From the NCBI GenBank assembly GCA_022385805.1, contig MU277698.1, forward strand, positions 186,001 through 250,000: 64,000 nt of DNA. The letters run 5' to 3'. The position numbers and the translations under genes were made by a program. Below the pieces are notes generated by a model. It worked only from the letters and a program-made list of their open reading frames with translations, made no database searches and was not told where the DNA came from. Below, in pieces: positions 1 through 11,362 of this stretch (position 1 is the first letter of the stretch; each line of letters begins with the position of its first letter). This DNA is from Pilatotrama ljubarskyi (taxonomy: Eukaryota; Basidiomycota; Agaricomycetes; Polyporales; Polyporaceae).

Positions 1-70
1 TCCCCCCCTTCCCCAAGCCTCCTCTCTCGTCCCTGTCACCCGTATTCACGACCTCTGCGTCTCCTCTCAG

Positions 71-417
71 CCGTCTTCGCCGCATTCTGGCTCTCTGTCG
101 GCGGGGCAGCTCTCAAAGCCAGACACGCCAACTTCGACTACCAGTCGTGCGACGACATCACCAACGCCGCGCTCAACACCGTCTGCATCTACGCCAACCC
201 CATCTCCACGTTCTCGTTCATCCCCGCTGGCATCAGTGAGTGCTCCTCGCCGAACTATCAAGCAAGATGGGAATGCTGATCGTGATCACTGTGCACAGTG
301 CTGGCGTATGGCATGATCCTGCTGCTCGTCGCCGTTTGCAGCCAGCGTAGCGGGAAGCCCGTCTGGGCAAATGCAGTGCGCAGTCCTGAGATGGCTCAGC
401 TCGCCACTGGGATTTGA
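71..417 (+). CDS. C-terminal part of a predicted multi-pass membrane protein (5' end outside window)
   Basis: Two exons, 71-235 and 299-417, are joined by a 63-nt GT-AG intron and end in TGA; bases 1-70 look like the pyrimidine-rich 3' end of another intron, so the gene begins before the window. The visible 94 or so residues begin with a hydrophobic segment (AVFAAFWLSVGGAAL), then a polar loop with two cysteines (CDDITNAALNTVC), then a second hydrophobic helix (GMILLLVAV) and a short polar tail. Two helices around a Cys-containing loop resemble MARVEL-type fungal membrane proteins, but that is inference from topology. No catalytic motif is visible and the function is unknown. Confidence 0.6.
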
Positions 418-986
418 GCGTTGTGCTTCGGTTTTCATCCTGGTGCTCCTCATTGGGCCGTCTGTCTCGGAGGGGCTTTACCCGTGTTCGTTTGTATGCC
501 ACCCAATTTTGTCTCAAGCTTCGCTCGCATCCGCCGGATGCGAAAAATGTTGCAATTGGCGGTATGATGCGGGTGTTCTCCCATGTCCCTCACTTTGCTA
601 CTACTCGTAAATACAGCCTGAGACGTGGATTCTTCCACGCTCCTTCTACATGTGCGGCAGCCTCTGCCTAAAAACCGTCTCTCGTATGAGTATGAATCAT
701 TCAGCGTGCATTCACGTCCTGTTCTGCAAACGAGTCTGGGAGTACCTTGCGCATGAAAAGTCGCCTGATCTGTTGTGCTGAAGTCCAGCTGAAGTAGTAC
801 TGTACTGCTGAAAGTGCTCAGGAAGCGCCTGTAGCGTACACAGCACGTGGCACCGGAAGTAAGCGCCCGCAACAAACCCGGGCGGGACGACTCTGCCAGG
901 CGTTTGCGCGTGCTGTATCCTCCGTTCCGTCAAGTCCGACTCTTCTTCCACTTCATCTCTGCAGGGACCCAGGAAGGGATCGCAGA
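418..986. other. Intergenic, nothing recognised
   Basis: Between the end of the membrane protein and OXA1. Short overlapping ORFs occur in several frames, none with a recognisable family. It presumably holds the 3' UTR of the first gene and the OXA1 promoter. Confidence 0.5.
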
Positions 987-2446
987 ATGGTATCGTGTGT
1001 CGGTTATATGGGGCGCCTTGGCGCGGTCGGGCTCAGGTGAGCGCTGTAGACCAGCTACGCCGGGAGAGCTCCTTAACACGACGCTGCAGAGCTGCTCGGC
1101 CAGCGGTGAGCACTCCGCAAGCGAGATGCTTGTCAACGTTCGGTCTTCAGGTATGTACTTCCTTGCCTATGTACACCTCCGCTTAACACCCAGCAGCGTT
1201 CCAGGCTCGCACTGGCACGGAGTGACTTCCGGGCTCTGCCGTCGAACTCCCGCTCCTTCTTCTCGGGCTCGTCAAAACCGTCCCCACCAGCGGACAAGGC
1301 TGAAGCTTTACTAGCAGAGACGGCTGCTCCTGAGGCTGCCGCTGCACCAGAGCCTGTACCTGCAGAGCCCTCTGCTGTACTGGACACGGCCTCCTCCGCT
1401 CCCTTCCCAGACACTGCGCTTCCTCCTGTGGCAGTCCCAACGGACTCCCTCCCCACTGAGGCCCTCTCCTCTATCCCTCCACCCATGCATTACGGCGACC
1501 TCGCAGCGCTCGGCATTGCCGGCTGGACGCCCGCAGGTCTCTGCCGCTGGGGCATGGAGCTCCTCCACGTCTCGACGGGCCTGCCGTGGTTCTGGACAAT
1601 CGTCGGCGCGACGGTCCTCTCGCGCGTCATCCTCTTCCCCTTCAGCGTGAAGCAGATCCGGAGCACTGCCGCGCTCGCCCCATACCAGGATGAAATCAGC
1701 GCGATCCGCGAGGAGGTCGCGGCCGCGCAGAAGCGCAAGGACATGCTCGCGCTGCAGCGCGCCGCGCTCCGCCAGAAGATGATATACGAGAAGGCGGGCG
1801 TGAGCGTAAGCGGGATGGCCGTCGCGCCGTTCATCCAGCTGCCCGTCACGCTTGGCATGTTCTTCGGTATCAAGAAGCTGTGCGACTTGCCCGTCGAGCA
1901 GCTCAAGTATAGCGGCTTCGAGTGGGTCCCGGACCTTACTGTCGTGGACCCTACCTACACCCTGCCGATCATTGCGACTGTCCTCATGAATGTCCAGATC
2001 TCGGTACGCCTTTGTCTTCCAAATTGTTGTGACCGGCTCATGCTCATGTGCCCCGTCGGCCTAGGTGTCAATGAAAGACCTCGTCGGGTCGACCCCGCAG
2101 ATGGGCCACATCATGAACTTCCTCCGCCTCCTGACCGCCGGCTCCGTCTTCCTCATGGCTAACCTCTCTTCCGTACGTCTGCCCACATATCATCATCCCA
2201 CCTGTTACTCACCCTCACTTCTTGTCTTCCGTTCAGGGCGTTCTTGTCTACCTCATCACAAGCATCAGCGCGATGATCGTCCAGAGCGCCCTGCTCCGTC
2301 AGCCCGCCGTCCGCCGCTTCCTGCGGATACCCCAGATCCCCGCGCACCTGCGCCAGCCCACGCCGTCGATGCGCGAGTCGTTCAAATACGCGCGCAAGTG
2401 GTGGAACGACAAGATGGAGGACGCCCGCGCCGCCAACAGGCCGTGA
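987..2446 (+). CDS. OXA1: Mitochondrial inner-membrane protein insertase OXA1
   Basis: Exons 987-1036, 1090-1150, 1194-2003, 2065-2172 and 2237-2446 give a 412-residue protein. OXA1/YidC proteins insert mitochondrially and nuclear-encoded subunits into the inner membrane. The first two short exons and the start of exon 3 encode an Arg/Ser/Ala-rich, acid-poor leader (RSRLALARSDFRALPSNSR), a typical presequence. The membrane core follows, with the family signatures LSRVILFPFSVKQIR, the loop QKRKDMLALQRAALRQK, the segment FIQLPVTLGMFFGIKKL, and later helices GHIMNFLRLLTAGSVFLMANL and VYLITSISAMIVQSALLR. The C-terminus is short, basic and Trp-containing, plausibly the ribosome-binding tail. The start could be Met1 (987) or Met8 (1008). 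Intron 2 ends in a tandem CAGCAG acceptor, so 1194 or 1197 could be used. Confidence 0.92.
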
Positions 2447-2804
2447 GGTCTCGAGTGGGTTTTTATGGTAGCTTGCTGGTTGCACGCAGATCTACACGCG
2501 CGAAAGTATTCTAGTGCTCATGTCTAATCTCGGCGGCTTAGCTTATAGACGGCCACACCCCATTCGCTTTGCTTGCTGAGCTGGATCAGTCTGAGTCCGA
2601 CGCGACCATGAACCTCGGGCTAGGATGTGAGAGCAAGAAGCGGTGGATTCGAATGCTGCAATAGATGTACAATGTGAATGGAACGAACACTCAAGTCTCG
2701 TGGGCGCACAGTACATGCTATATATAGTACGGCATGCGTAGAAAGCAGCGACAGAAGTGGACAGCATCAAACGAGAGAACTAGACATTGAGGACGTGGGC
2801 TATC
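2447..2804. other. Convergent intergenic region
   Basis: Lies between the convergent 3' ends of OXA1 and the TPR-DnaJ gene. It should hold both 3' UTRs. No gene or repeat seen. Confidence 0.5.
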
Positions 2805-4827
2805 TCAGAATGAGTAGTCTCCTCTGGAGTAGCCGCTGTATCCACCACCGCCGTAGCCTCCGAAGCCGCCGCCACCGCCGAAAGACGAGAAGCCCGGACC
2901 CCGCGCGCCGCCAAAGCCGCCTCCGTGGAAGTGCGCAAACAGCTCGGACAGGTCCACGCCGGGGCCCATGCCGCCGAACCGATCGTCCTCGTCGTCCTCG
3001 CCCATGTCGTACCGCTGGCGCTTCTGCGGGTCCGAGAGCACCGAGTGCGCCTCGGACACGAGCTTGAACTTCTCCTCGTCGCCGCCCTTGTCCGGGTGGT
3101 GCTTCAGGCTCTCGCGCCGGTACGCCTTCTTGATCTCCATCTCCGAGCAAGTGCGCTCGACGCCGAGGATTTTGTAGTAATCCTTCGTCTTGCTCTGCTT
3201 CAGCGCGACCTCCGCCTTCTTCAGCTCCGCCCGCAGCGCGCGCACGTCCGCGTCGCTGCCCTCGAACCCAGCCTGCTCGATGGCGGACTTGAAGTCCGCG
3301 ATCGCCGCGTCGTACTTCTCCATGTGCAAGTGAATGCGTGCACGTGTGCGTAGGGCCTTGAACGACGTGGAGTTCAGCTCCAGCGACGCTTCCGTGTCCG
3401 CCAGCGCGTCCTCGTATCGCTCGAGCTTCACAAGGGTGGTGGCGCGATTTGAGAGCAACATCGCGCGGATGAGTCCGCCACCGCCTTCCCGCGGGTCGGT
3501 TCCGATACGCTACAATACTATGTGAGAGCCCTGCAGTGCTTCCTTGCTGCAAATGCACCTACCTCAAGGGCCTCGCCGTACTTGTCAGTGGCCTCTTGCA
3601 GCTTACCCATCTTGAACGCGTTGTTTCCCTCCTCCTTTAGCCGCTCGACATCCTTGATCCGCCTCCTCAGCCGCATGGCAGCTTCGTGTCCAGGATCTAA
3701 CCGCAGAGCGGACTGCACATGCTGCGTCGCCTGTGCCGTCTTCGACGTAAGGAACAGAAGCAGACCGCGCACGGTAATAGCATCCGGCGACTGTGGCTCA
3801 AATCGCAGAGCATCGCTGCACATTGTGACGGCGTTGATCAGCACGCAGCACGAGAAACAGTCGCGTAGTACGATACTCACTTCGCCGCTATACTCGCCGA
3901 CTCCCAGTTCTTGCGCGCAATCTCGTGCTCGACCTTCCATAACCGCCACTGCACGGGTATATCGCCGCCCTCGCCCTCGATCACTTGCATACACTTGTCG
4001 AGCGCAAGCCGCGCCATGCCCCAGTCATTGCGGTCTCGTGCACTCTCGAGATTGCGAAGATGCGCCTCTAGTTCAAGCACTCTTTGCTGGAGCTTGAGGG
4101 CCGCGTCATTCTTGGGATCCAGAGCGAGGACAGTACGGAGCGTGGAAAGCGCGGGAGCGGTGGATCCGGTCGAAAGTTGGCATCGGGCGAGACGGACAAG
4201 GGTCTTTGGTGAGGGATTTGCAGACTGCAGGGAAGCTGCCTGTTGACAGTCGGAGAGGGCGGGTTTGAACCGCTTGAGCGACATGTACGCCGCAGCACGG
4301 TTCGTCCAATACGTAGGTTCCGAAGGTCGCAGATCTGATGACGAGAACGAGGGTGAGTACGCCCTCACGTATCTGTAGCAGACGTGGAGGGAAGCACGCT
4401 CGTTCTCGTGGAGAACGCGCGATTGCCTCCCCTGTTCTCTACAAGAGCAAAACGCGTACCTATAGCTTTGCTGTAGTGCTCGATTGCCTCTTGGAACCGA
4501 CCTGCCTTAAAGGCCGCGTTACCCTGCTCCTTCACCTTCTCTGCCTGCACTGCAGGATCGACCTCCTTCACTACTTCTGGTTCTGCCGCCTTCGGGGCTT
4601 CCTCTTCTTCTACATCGTTCGGAACCTCTATAGGCTGGTTTTCGAGCCCAGTTCCCTTCTCCTGCTCATGCCTGCCCGTCAATTTCAGCAAGGCCACTCG
4701 CTGCTATCGGAGATTGGCACGCGCACATTTCGGCGGAGCCGTTCTGTTCGCCGTTGACTGCAGCTTGAGCGGCCTGCGTAGCCTGCTGTTGCTTCTTCTT
4801 CGCCTGCTTGTTCTTTTTGTTCGTCAT
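2805..4827 (-). CDS. TPR-DnaJ co-chaperone (DNAJC7/TPR2-like)
   Basis: Complement of exons 2805-3509, 3563-3815, 3881-4334, 4460-4671 and 4727-4827, 574 residues with frame kept across four introns (53-125 nt). The protein starts with a Lys/Gln-rich stretch ([15 protein letters not shown]) and an acidic segment. TPR repeats follow ([77 protein letters not shown]), and near the C-terminus a J domain (KDYYKILGV ... HHPDKGG) with the HPD motif that stimulates Hsp70 ATPase. A Gly/Phe-rich tail ends the protein. TPR plus J domain in this order matches DNAJC7, which passes clients between Hsp90 and Hsp70 in the cytosol. The start is the only in-frame Met giving the full N-terminus. Convergent with OXA1, divergent from the DUF202 gene. 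Confidence 0.93.
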
Positions 4828-5347
4828 CTCAGCGAGAGGATGGGCGAGTGTGATGGTGTGGTGGAAGAGAGACGGGTACGGCGCTTTTGCGTACAGAATT
4901 GTGAATGGCGAAGAAGGCGCTGGTAGAGCCGAGAGCTTGGCGCCCGTCGCCTGGTTCGCTGAAACTAGCGCCGACGCACTCTCACTGGACGCACAAGGCC
5001 CTCATGCGGCTGCAACGAGCCAAACCCGTCCAACACAAGAGTTGACGGCACTGGGAAACAGCGTAGACCCTCACGGTACACCTTCTAACTTGCCGTAGTC
5101 GAAACATCATCGCGTACCGCGATATCCAACTGTTCGAGGAGTGCACCTGTCTCTACTACTCAAGCAGTACTAGTACCTTGGCCCGCTTCCTGCGGAGTAG
5201 GATCCCATCTGGGTCATGAGCGAATCCGGTCAGCATCGGTTTTACAGGTATGTTGTTCAACGGCAATTTACTTCGTGCCATACGTTCGTATCTCTGACAT
5301 CGCACGAAGAGGACACCGTTCGAAGTCCTTTTACCCTCAGGATGTGA
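4828..5347. other. Divergent promoter region between TPR-DnaJ and DUF202 genes
   Basis: About 0.5 kb between two outward-facing genes, so it must hold both promoters. An upstream exon of the DUF202 gene could lie near 5216-5247 (an ATG followed by a GTATGT donor), but joining it to the next exon meets a stop in the simplest splice, so I did not adopt it. Confidence 0.45.
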
Positions 5348-5834
5348 ATGAACTCGGTGGGTCAGCGGGCTCTGGCCTCACAAGCGGCCATTCTGACCTG
5401 TGATGATGCCATAGTCGAACTGCGGGCACGTTCTAGGACTTTCGACGGTGCATACGGCCGCAGCGCCATAGCCAACCTCGGATATGCCCTCACGATCCTA
5501 CGACTTTTCGACCGCCGCTTCTTCAAGAGTGCGTCCCTTCATGGTCGGTCCTGCGAACGGACACTGACATCATGCAAAAGTCGGCATCCTCTACACCGCT
5601 CTCGCCGGTATCCTCTTCATCCTCGCCTACTTCCGGCAACGGCACTCGCGGCACGACTTCGCCGACCGCAACCGCGACCCAGCGGCTTACCAGAACGCTA
5701 TCAAGACTGTCGGGCAGACGGGAAAACGCATATTTGGCCGACCGTTCGTTACAGCCGGATGGATCGTCGCGCTGCTATCGCTGGTAGTGTTCGCTGTGGA
5801 GATCTGTCTGCTAGTCCTCATCTTCAATCTCTAA
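5348..5834 (+). CDS. DUF202 (YidH-like) small membrane protein
   Basis: Exons 5348-5528 and 5581-5834 are joined by a 52-nt intron and encode 144 residues. The core ELRARSRTFDGAYGR followed by three hydrophobic segments (ANLGYALTILRLF, IGILYTALAGILFILAYF, FVTAGWIVALLSLVVFAVEI) matches the DUF202 layout: a conserved Arg-rich Thr-Phe entry and three transmembrane helices. Bacterial relatives are YidH; a related domain also occurs in the VTC complex, but no SPX or polyphosphate polymerase domain is present here. Molecular function is not known. The N-terminus is uncertain: ATG 5348 is the simplest start, yet a CAG acceptor just upstream suggests another 5' exon may exist. Confidence 0.72.
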
Positions 5835-8338
5835 CACTGGACCATGATGAGCTCACGAATGAATCTGGCCTATACGATTGCAGAACGAAGCATGCGATTG
5901 CGGTGGTTGAGGCGCTTGTGTGAGAGGGATACAAACACGTAGGGCCCCACGTTCACCGGTTCATTCCGGCCGGACCGTCGACATATGCCTCGGACGCAGC
6001 GCTCTCCCATCCCACTGCGGCTGCCCGGGGAGCGCAGCGTCGGCATGTGTTTCCTGCTGGGTGTCGATACAAGCGTTATGGAATGGAAGTTCCAGCGGCG
6101 GTTCGGCGGCCTGGACTGCCAGACACTGCCATTGGGCATCGGCAGCATGCTCGTCCCACACATAATCACCAAACACCGTACCGCCCCGCTACTTCAGGTG
6201 AGTTCGGTTAGGATGATGTATTGGCCGACATGGTGGTCTCATTCTGGCTGCGCAGTGATGTCTGCCTGCTGGGCCAGCGTACCGCCCGCCTAATGCCTCG
6301 CATGGTGCCACACTGCTAGCGGAGGACACGATGCTCCCGGGGTCTGGGCGTCCCACAAAGCTCCGTAGTGGTTGACACGTCTTACCCTTTCCTGAGGCGA
6401 GTCTTAGGAGTCGACTTCAGTGCCTTTTCGGCCGCTCGGTATTTAGCGGTGCGAGTCGCCCAAGAGGCTCCTCTCCGAGCTATGCAGCCATTCCTTCCAT
6501 CAATCACCGCCGAGACGCAGGTTCGCCCGAAGTACGAGCGGTCCCTCCGCGCCCTTTGAGTGCGATCCGCACCAACACTACTGTACCGTGATCTGTCCAG
6601 GCGGCCATCAGGCCGTTGAGCGCGAACATCTCGAAGGCGAAGCACTGAGCGCAATCCCACAACAACATGCAAGTTCCCGCTGCGCCCGACCTGTCCCGCA
6701 CATTCCAGCCTACGGGTATCAGCCTGAGGTCGCGCAGCATCGCCGCAAGCCCGCAACGCGGCGCGCCCCGACTTGGAATCCTGCCACGAGTGGAATGCGC
6801 CGCATTGAGCGCGCGATCCGCTACTACGAGCGACGGGCGTCGCGCGCCCGGTCACAAGCCTGTTAGGCGTACTGGGCTCGTGCCGGACGTGGCTTGTTGG
6901 CTCGTCCGCAGGGTTGATGAGGGTGCGTTGCGGGCGATTCTGAATCCCCAGGGCCGCAGCGCGAAACGTGCTCACGTCGAGCTGCACATTCACCATGCGG
7001 AGCTCACATCGTCGGAGCGTTCACCTAGAATTCTAACAGATGGGCCTTCATCTTTCCGGAGTGATATTGGCCTTCCACTGCAGACTGGAAATCCTCGTTC
7101 GGTTCGAATTTATGAATATACGTACGTCGAAATATCAACAATGTGTGTATGTACATACCCGATGCCCTCATGTCTTGGCGAGCACCGTCAGTGGCTGTGC
7201 CCTAAGACCAGGTTCCCCGCTTTACAGCTTCGAGTTACGCGGTGGCAAGATGTCAAAATGGTCCATCGATTCGCGAGTACTTCCGGACCATCCAGCGAAT
7301 GGTAGATGACGCCACCGATTCAGTACCCGGACCCTCAGCCGAAGCGCACGCACAAGACCCGAAGAGAGCGGATGTCCTCCGGTTCCGGTACAAGTCGGTT
7401 ATGTATACCGGATGGGCGACAACAGGCAGTTACAGCGTAACATCCCGGTGTGGCTGAGCCCCCGGATGCCCCTAGCGAACGATCTCCGCGCGGTCAGCGA
7501 ACGGTAGTTCCAGTGGTGGTCCGACGAACTCAGAGCTCGGTCCATGAAAACCTCATCGTCAGAATCGCAGAGCTGCATACACAACCCGCAGGCCGTCGGG
7601 CCGAGATGAGTCAAACGGAGGACGAAAAAGCTAAGGGGTAGGCTCACTGTAGTCGGACCGAAAGCGTGACATCGGTGGGTTTTCAGGACGATAATACTCA
7701 GCAGTAGTCACTATGGTTATCAGCATTGCGATCATGACCATCCTGAAGTTCGTGTTGCGGCGTAGCCTGATGCCGTCGGAGAGAGTCTCGGGCGCAACGC
7801 CGGATGTGCATCTTAATACTGCTTGCGCGGCTCATCGGGACCCTGTCATTACGATGTCGCGGCGATCGTGTGTTGTTTCTGGAGGGTTGATCGGAGGCGT
7901 CAGCACGACTGTCGAGAGCCGCAACGACGTGCAACAGAGTATCCGGCTTGCCGAGGGGCTTGCGCACTTCGGGTTCAATGGCAACGGTCAGATATTGTGC
8001 ATCTTTATCTGATCAGAACCAGCGAATTCGTGGTGATCCTTAGGTTCATACGACTGTTCTCGCTTCTTGCACAGAGTGTCCGGGGAGCTGAGCGTGCCGT
8101 AAAAGCACTGGAGGTGTGCTGCGGTGGGCATGGTCAGAGGATGGCTGCGGATGTCGACGAAAGAGAGCAGGGCAGATAGACGCGGGGAAATAGACGCGGA
8201 GAGGATGAGCAAATCGGAATTACCAAAGGAGGACTCGGGCTTGGCGCGCGTAATGACGCACCCGGAAAGGGAGCGAGTCCAGTCGAGCGGCAGAGTGCTG
8301 CACTTCTTATACCTCTACTTCCATCTCATCTGATTCCG
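5835..8338. other. 2.5-kb stretch without an identifiable gene
   Basis: No family recognised on either strand. Several minus-strand ORFs (notably 6382-6996, 204 codons, and its overlapping frame 6504-6740 with a hydrophobic FAFEMFALNGLMAAW segment) look weakly protein-like, but frames change without usable splice sites. A decayed minus-strand gene or element remnant is possible. Confidence 0.4.
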
Positions 8339-11300
8339 ATGCTCTCCTCTATATCTTCATTTCTCCCCTCGGCGCTCCAGATAGGCAACGACAAGTCGCC
8401 CTCATCTCCCGAACACCAACCGCGGGTCACAGAATCGCCAACCAGGGAGTCAGACATGGCCGGGGACGATCAGGGTGCCAAGAAGAAGAAAGAGCGCACG
8501 AACGAGGTACGGTCTCAGCTTTCCCCTCGTTCTCTCAATCTGGGAGACGGTGAGAGACGTGGCAGAGTCGTGGAGGTTGCCGTGCGCTCTGCGAGGAGGG
8601 TGGCTAGGCGTTGCCAGTCGTCTCCAGCGCCCGTATGGGAGCCACCTCCGTCACTGCGCGTGTTCCCCGAAGTTGTATCTTCCCGTCGTATACGTCGCGA
8701 ATGGTGCTCGACGATGCAACGCTTTGGTATAGTGCGCCAGACTGCTCCGCTCTGGTTCCCAACCGGCATTCCTTCGACGAGCGAGGCCTGCACCTCGATG
8801 GGCAGGCGTCTTGCTCGGGGGATACATTCATGCCCGTGGTCTCGTTGCTCTCCCCTTGACAGTACCCTTACGGCACACGGGTCCGTCTCACAGTCGCAGG
8901 TCGACCATTTTCGCTGCTCCTGTTCGCTCCGAAACGCAGTGCGTGGTCTAGCGACAGTGGTGCAGCATCCAAACACGTTTCGCGCCCGCGCAGCATGAAT
9001 GGCAGATCTCATCAGACTGACCGCCAAGGCCTGTGCTCGCTCGTCGTCCCACTCGCGTTCAGAGGAGCCTGTTCAGCGATGGTCTCGTAGCACAGGTTCC
9101 AGACTGGCTCGCGTGTCGGGCGCCGCGCCATGGTCCTGGGATCGTTCGCGACGATCGGGAGTAGCGCGCGACGCTGGGGTGCATATCCGTTCCCGTAGAG
9201 TAGACCGGCTCTCACGACTCGCACGTCCCGTTGACCACCATTCACTATATTTGAGATTGGTTCTGACTACTTTATCACAGTCATTCATTGTCGTTCGACC
9301 ACCACCCTCAAAAACCAACCATCCGCTTAACCTACAAGTTCAGCTAGTACCTCCAAGCAACCGCGATCAAAACCGGTCCTCCAGCGGACGCCGCTCGAGA
9401 GATTCCTCGGTTGGTCCGGAAGACGATGGCGCTTCGGATGTGCAGCTCACACGCACAAGCTCTAATCGTTCCGACGTGTCTATGTATTCATCCTATTCCT
9501 CCACATCCATCTCTTCCATGGCTTCTACATCCACCACTTCCTCCGGTCGGCGCATGATCATCCCCCTCTACAACCTGCAAGCTCACAATGTACTCACTAA
9601 CGTTATCGTGGACGCCGGCACGGACGCCAAGGTCGCAAAATTCCAGAAACGCGGGCTGGAGGTCATCGGCCTCGCCGTCCTCGAGCCCATCGAAGTTTGG
9701 GGCGAGGGCGGGAATCCCGCGCCCATCCCTGGGAACTCGCCGAATGCGCATTCTGCTTCTCTTCCTGATGAGCACGCACCCCGTGCGAGCGTTGATCTCG
9801 CGCAATCGCACCACCTCACGCCAGAGCCACCCCACACGCCCACATCCTCCGCGCTCTCGCTCAACTCGGAGGCCACGTCCGAGCATCCACATACCCCCGC
9901 CCCTGTGACGCCTACACCGAGCTCCGCCACCCCTGTGACCCCTAGGAATACCCCGGGCGCGAAGAAGTTCTTCGGCAAGTTTTTCAAACGGCGTAGCGAC
10001 TCGCCCGGCACCTCCCCAAGCTACCCTCCATCCCCTCTTCCGCCGATCAGCGCCCAACCACCTTCACCCGCCCAGTCCACAACGCCTATGCCATCTGCTT
10101 CTGGCGAACACTCGCGCGTTTCGCGTCGCTCATCCCTCCATCTCGGCAACACCCTCAGCATACCCGGACATACTCCTTCGGCATCCGGCTCAGACGCGCA
10201 ACCACCCAGTTCACGCGACAACGTGGTCCTGCAACCACCGGTGCTCGGTATCCAACCGATCCTCAGCTCGCCTACTAACCCTCCACGCGGCCGTCCAACG
10301 AAATACGTATGGGTCGTACGGAGATGGCTGAAGGGCTCGCCAGAGTCGCTCCTGAGCGGCATGAAAGGAAAGTTCAACGAAGCGCGTGGCGCCGCGGCGC
10401 ACGCGGGATCAGCTGAGAGTCAGGTCGAGGTTCGCTTTGAGTGGACGCGGGGCAAGAGCGGGAAGAAGCGCCGATCGCGTCGGGACACGACGGATGCGGG
10501 CGTGGAGCGGACGCATTCCCAGCGGCACAGTCTCGCGCTGTCGTCCGCGGCACAGTCGCAGACGTCGCTGCACCAGCACCAGCCCCACGTCGTAGTTTCG
10601 GACCCCCCGCAGTCCAAGAAACGAGTTGCGTCCGCGTCCGCGGCTGAGAAGCCGGCGCGTCCGCGCAGATCTGTGGATTCCAATCGCTCCGTCTCCCCGC
10701 ACGCCACTGCGAGCACGACCACCGCGTCTGACGAGGACCACCAGAAGGTCTCTCCGTCCACCGAAGAGCATGATGACGAGAGCGACCCCGAGGACTCGGA
10801 GACGCCTTGGACGTGCACGCTCGTTGTGCGGAGGCTCAATGCCTCTCGCCTTCCACCGCCTGGGTCTCCCCTCCCCTCGGCCGGTGCCCACGCAAGTGGC
10901 GCCGGTTCAAGCACCGTACGTGTCAAAGTCGCAGGAGTCGTCCCGACGCCACATCACCCCAAGGTAGTCGCGCTGCTCAAGGTGCCCTTCCCCCTGCCCG
11001 ACGTTGAGATCGAACGCATGCACGTCCGGAAGCGCATCATCACGCCCGCGGGCGTAGCGCGCCCTGCGACCTCTTCTGGGGACCGCCCGACGACCGGGAC
11101 CGGGAACGGGAACGGCGCCGGGAGCTTCGCTCCGTCCAATGCTAAGAACGGCGGCTCGGGGAGCGGGATGAAGAACTTCTTTAGCGGCGCGAAGGAGAAC
11201 CAGGGCCCCGGCCCGGGTGCGAACCCGGAGGGCTTGATCCTCACTGCGGAGGAGATCAAGGACATCGTGTCCAGCACGGGCCTGTGGCTCGTCGTGCGCG

Positions 11301-11362
11301 AGGGCTTCGGCGGTGTTGGGCGGGTTAGCAGAAAGGGCGATGGATGGCGCCTGCGAGGATAA
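8339..11362 (+). CDS. Ser/Pro-rich protein of unknown function with a long first intron
   Basis: Exon 1 is 8339-8506 and exon 2 is 9281-11362 (749 residues), joined in phase 0 across a 774-nt intron. I chose the 9281 acceptor because the following residues (SFIVVRPPPSKTNHPLNLQV) read as a compact conserved block, while the upstream part of the same open frame looks random. Exon 1 ends in a Lys-rich stretch (AKKKKERTNE). The protein is mostly disordered Ser/Thr/Pro sequence with islands of order: IPLYNLQAHNVLTNVIVDAG, a basic block (KKFFGKFFKRRSDSPG), KYVWVVRRWLKGS, and a C-terminal block (LILTAEEIKDIVSSTGLWLV). No enzymatic motif is visible. It resembles long regulatory or scaffold proteins of basidiomycetes, but no function can be assigned. 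Confidence 0.75.

Noticed and set aside
2800..3558. 252-codon minus-strand ORF overlapping the J-domain exon
   Set aside because: Same strand but a shifted frame of the TPR-DnaJ gene; Arg/Gly-rich shadow.
6382..6996. 204-codon minus-strand ORF as a gene
   Set aside because: No family, no supporting splice structure, and an overlapping frame looks equally protein-like; kept only as a finding.
8999..9280. Upstream part of the large open frame at 8999-11362 as coding N-terminus
   Set aside because: The residues look random, whereas splicing 8506 to 9281 joins a Lys-rich exon to a conserved-looking block in phase.
9488..10926. Several 110-190 codon minus-strand ORFs
   Set aside because: Antisense to the Ser/Pro-rich coding exon; Arg/Gly-rich composition expected from the reverse of Ser/Pro codons.
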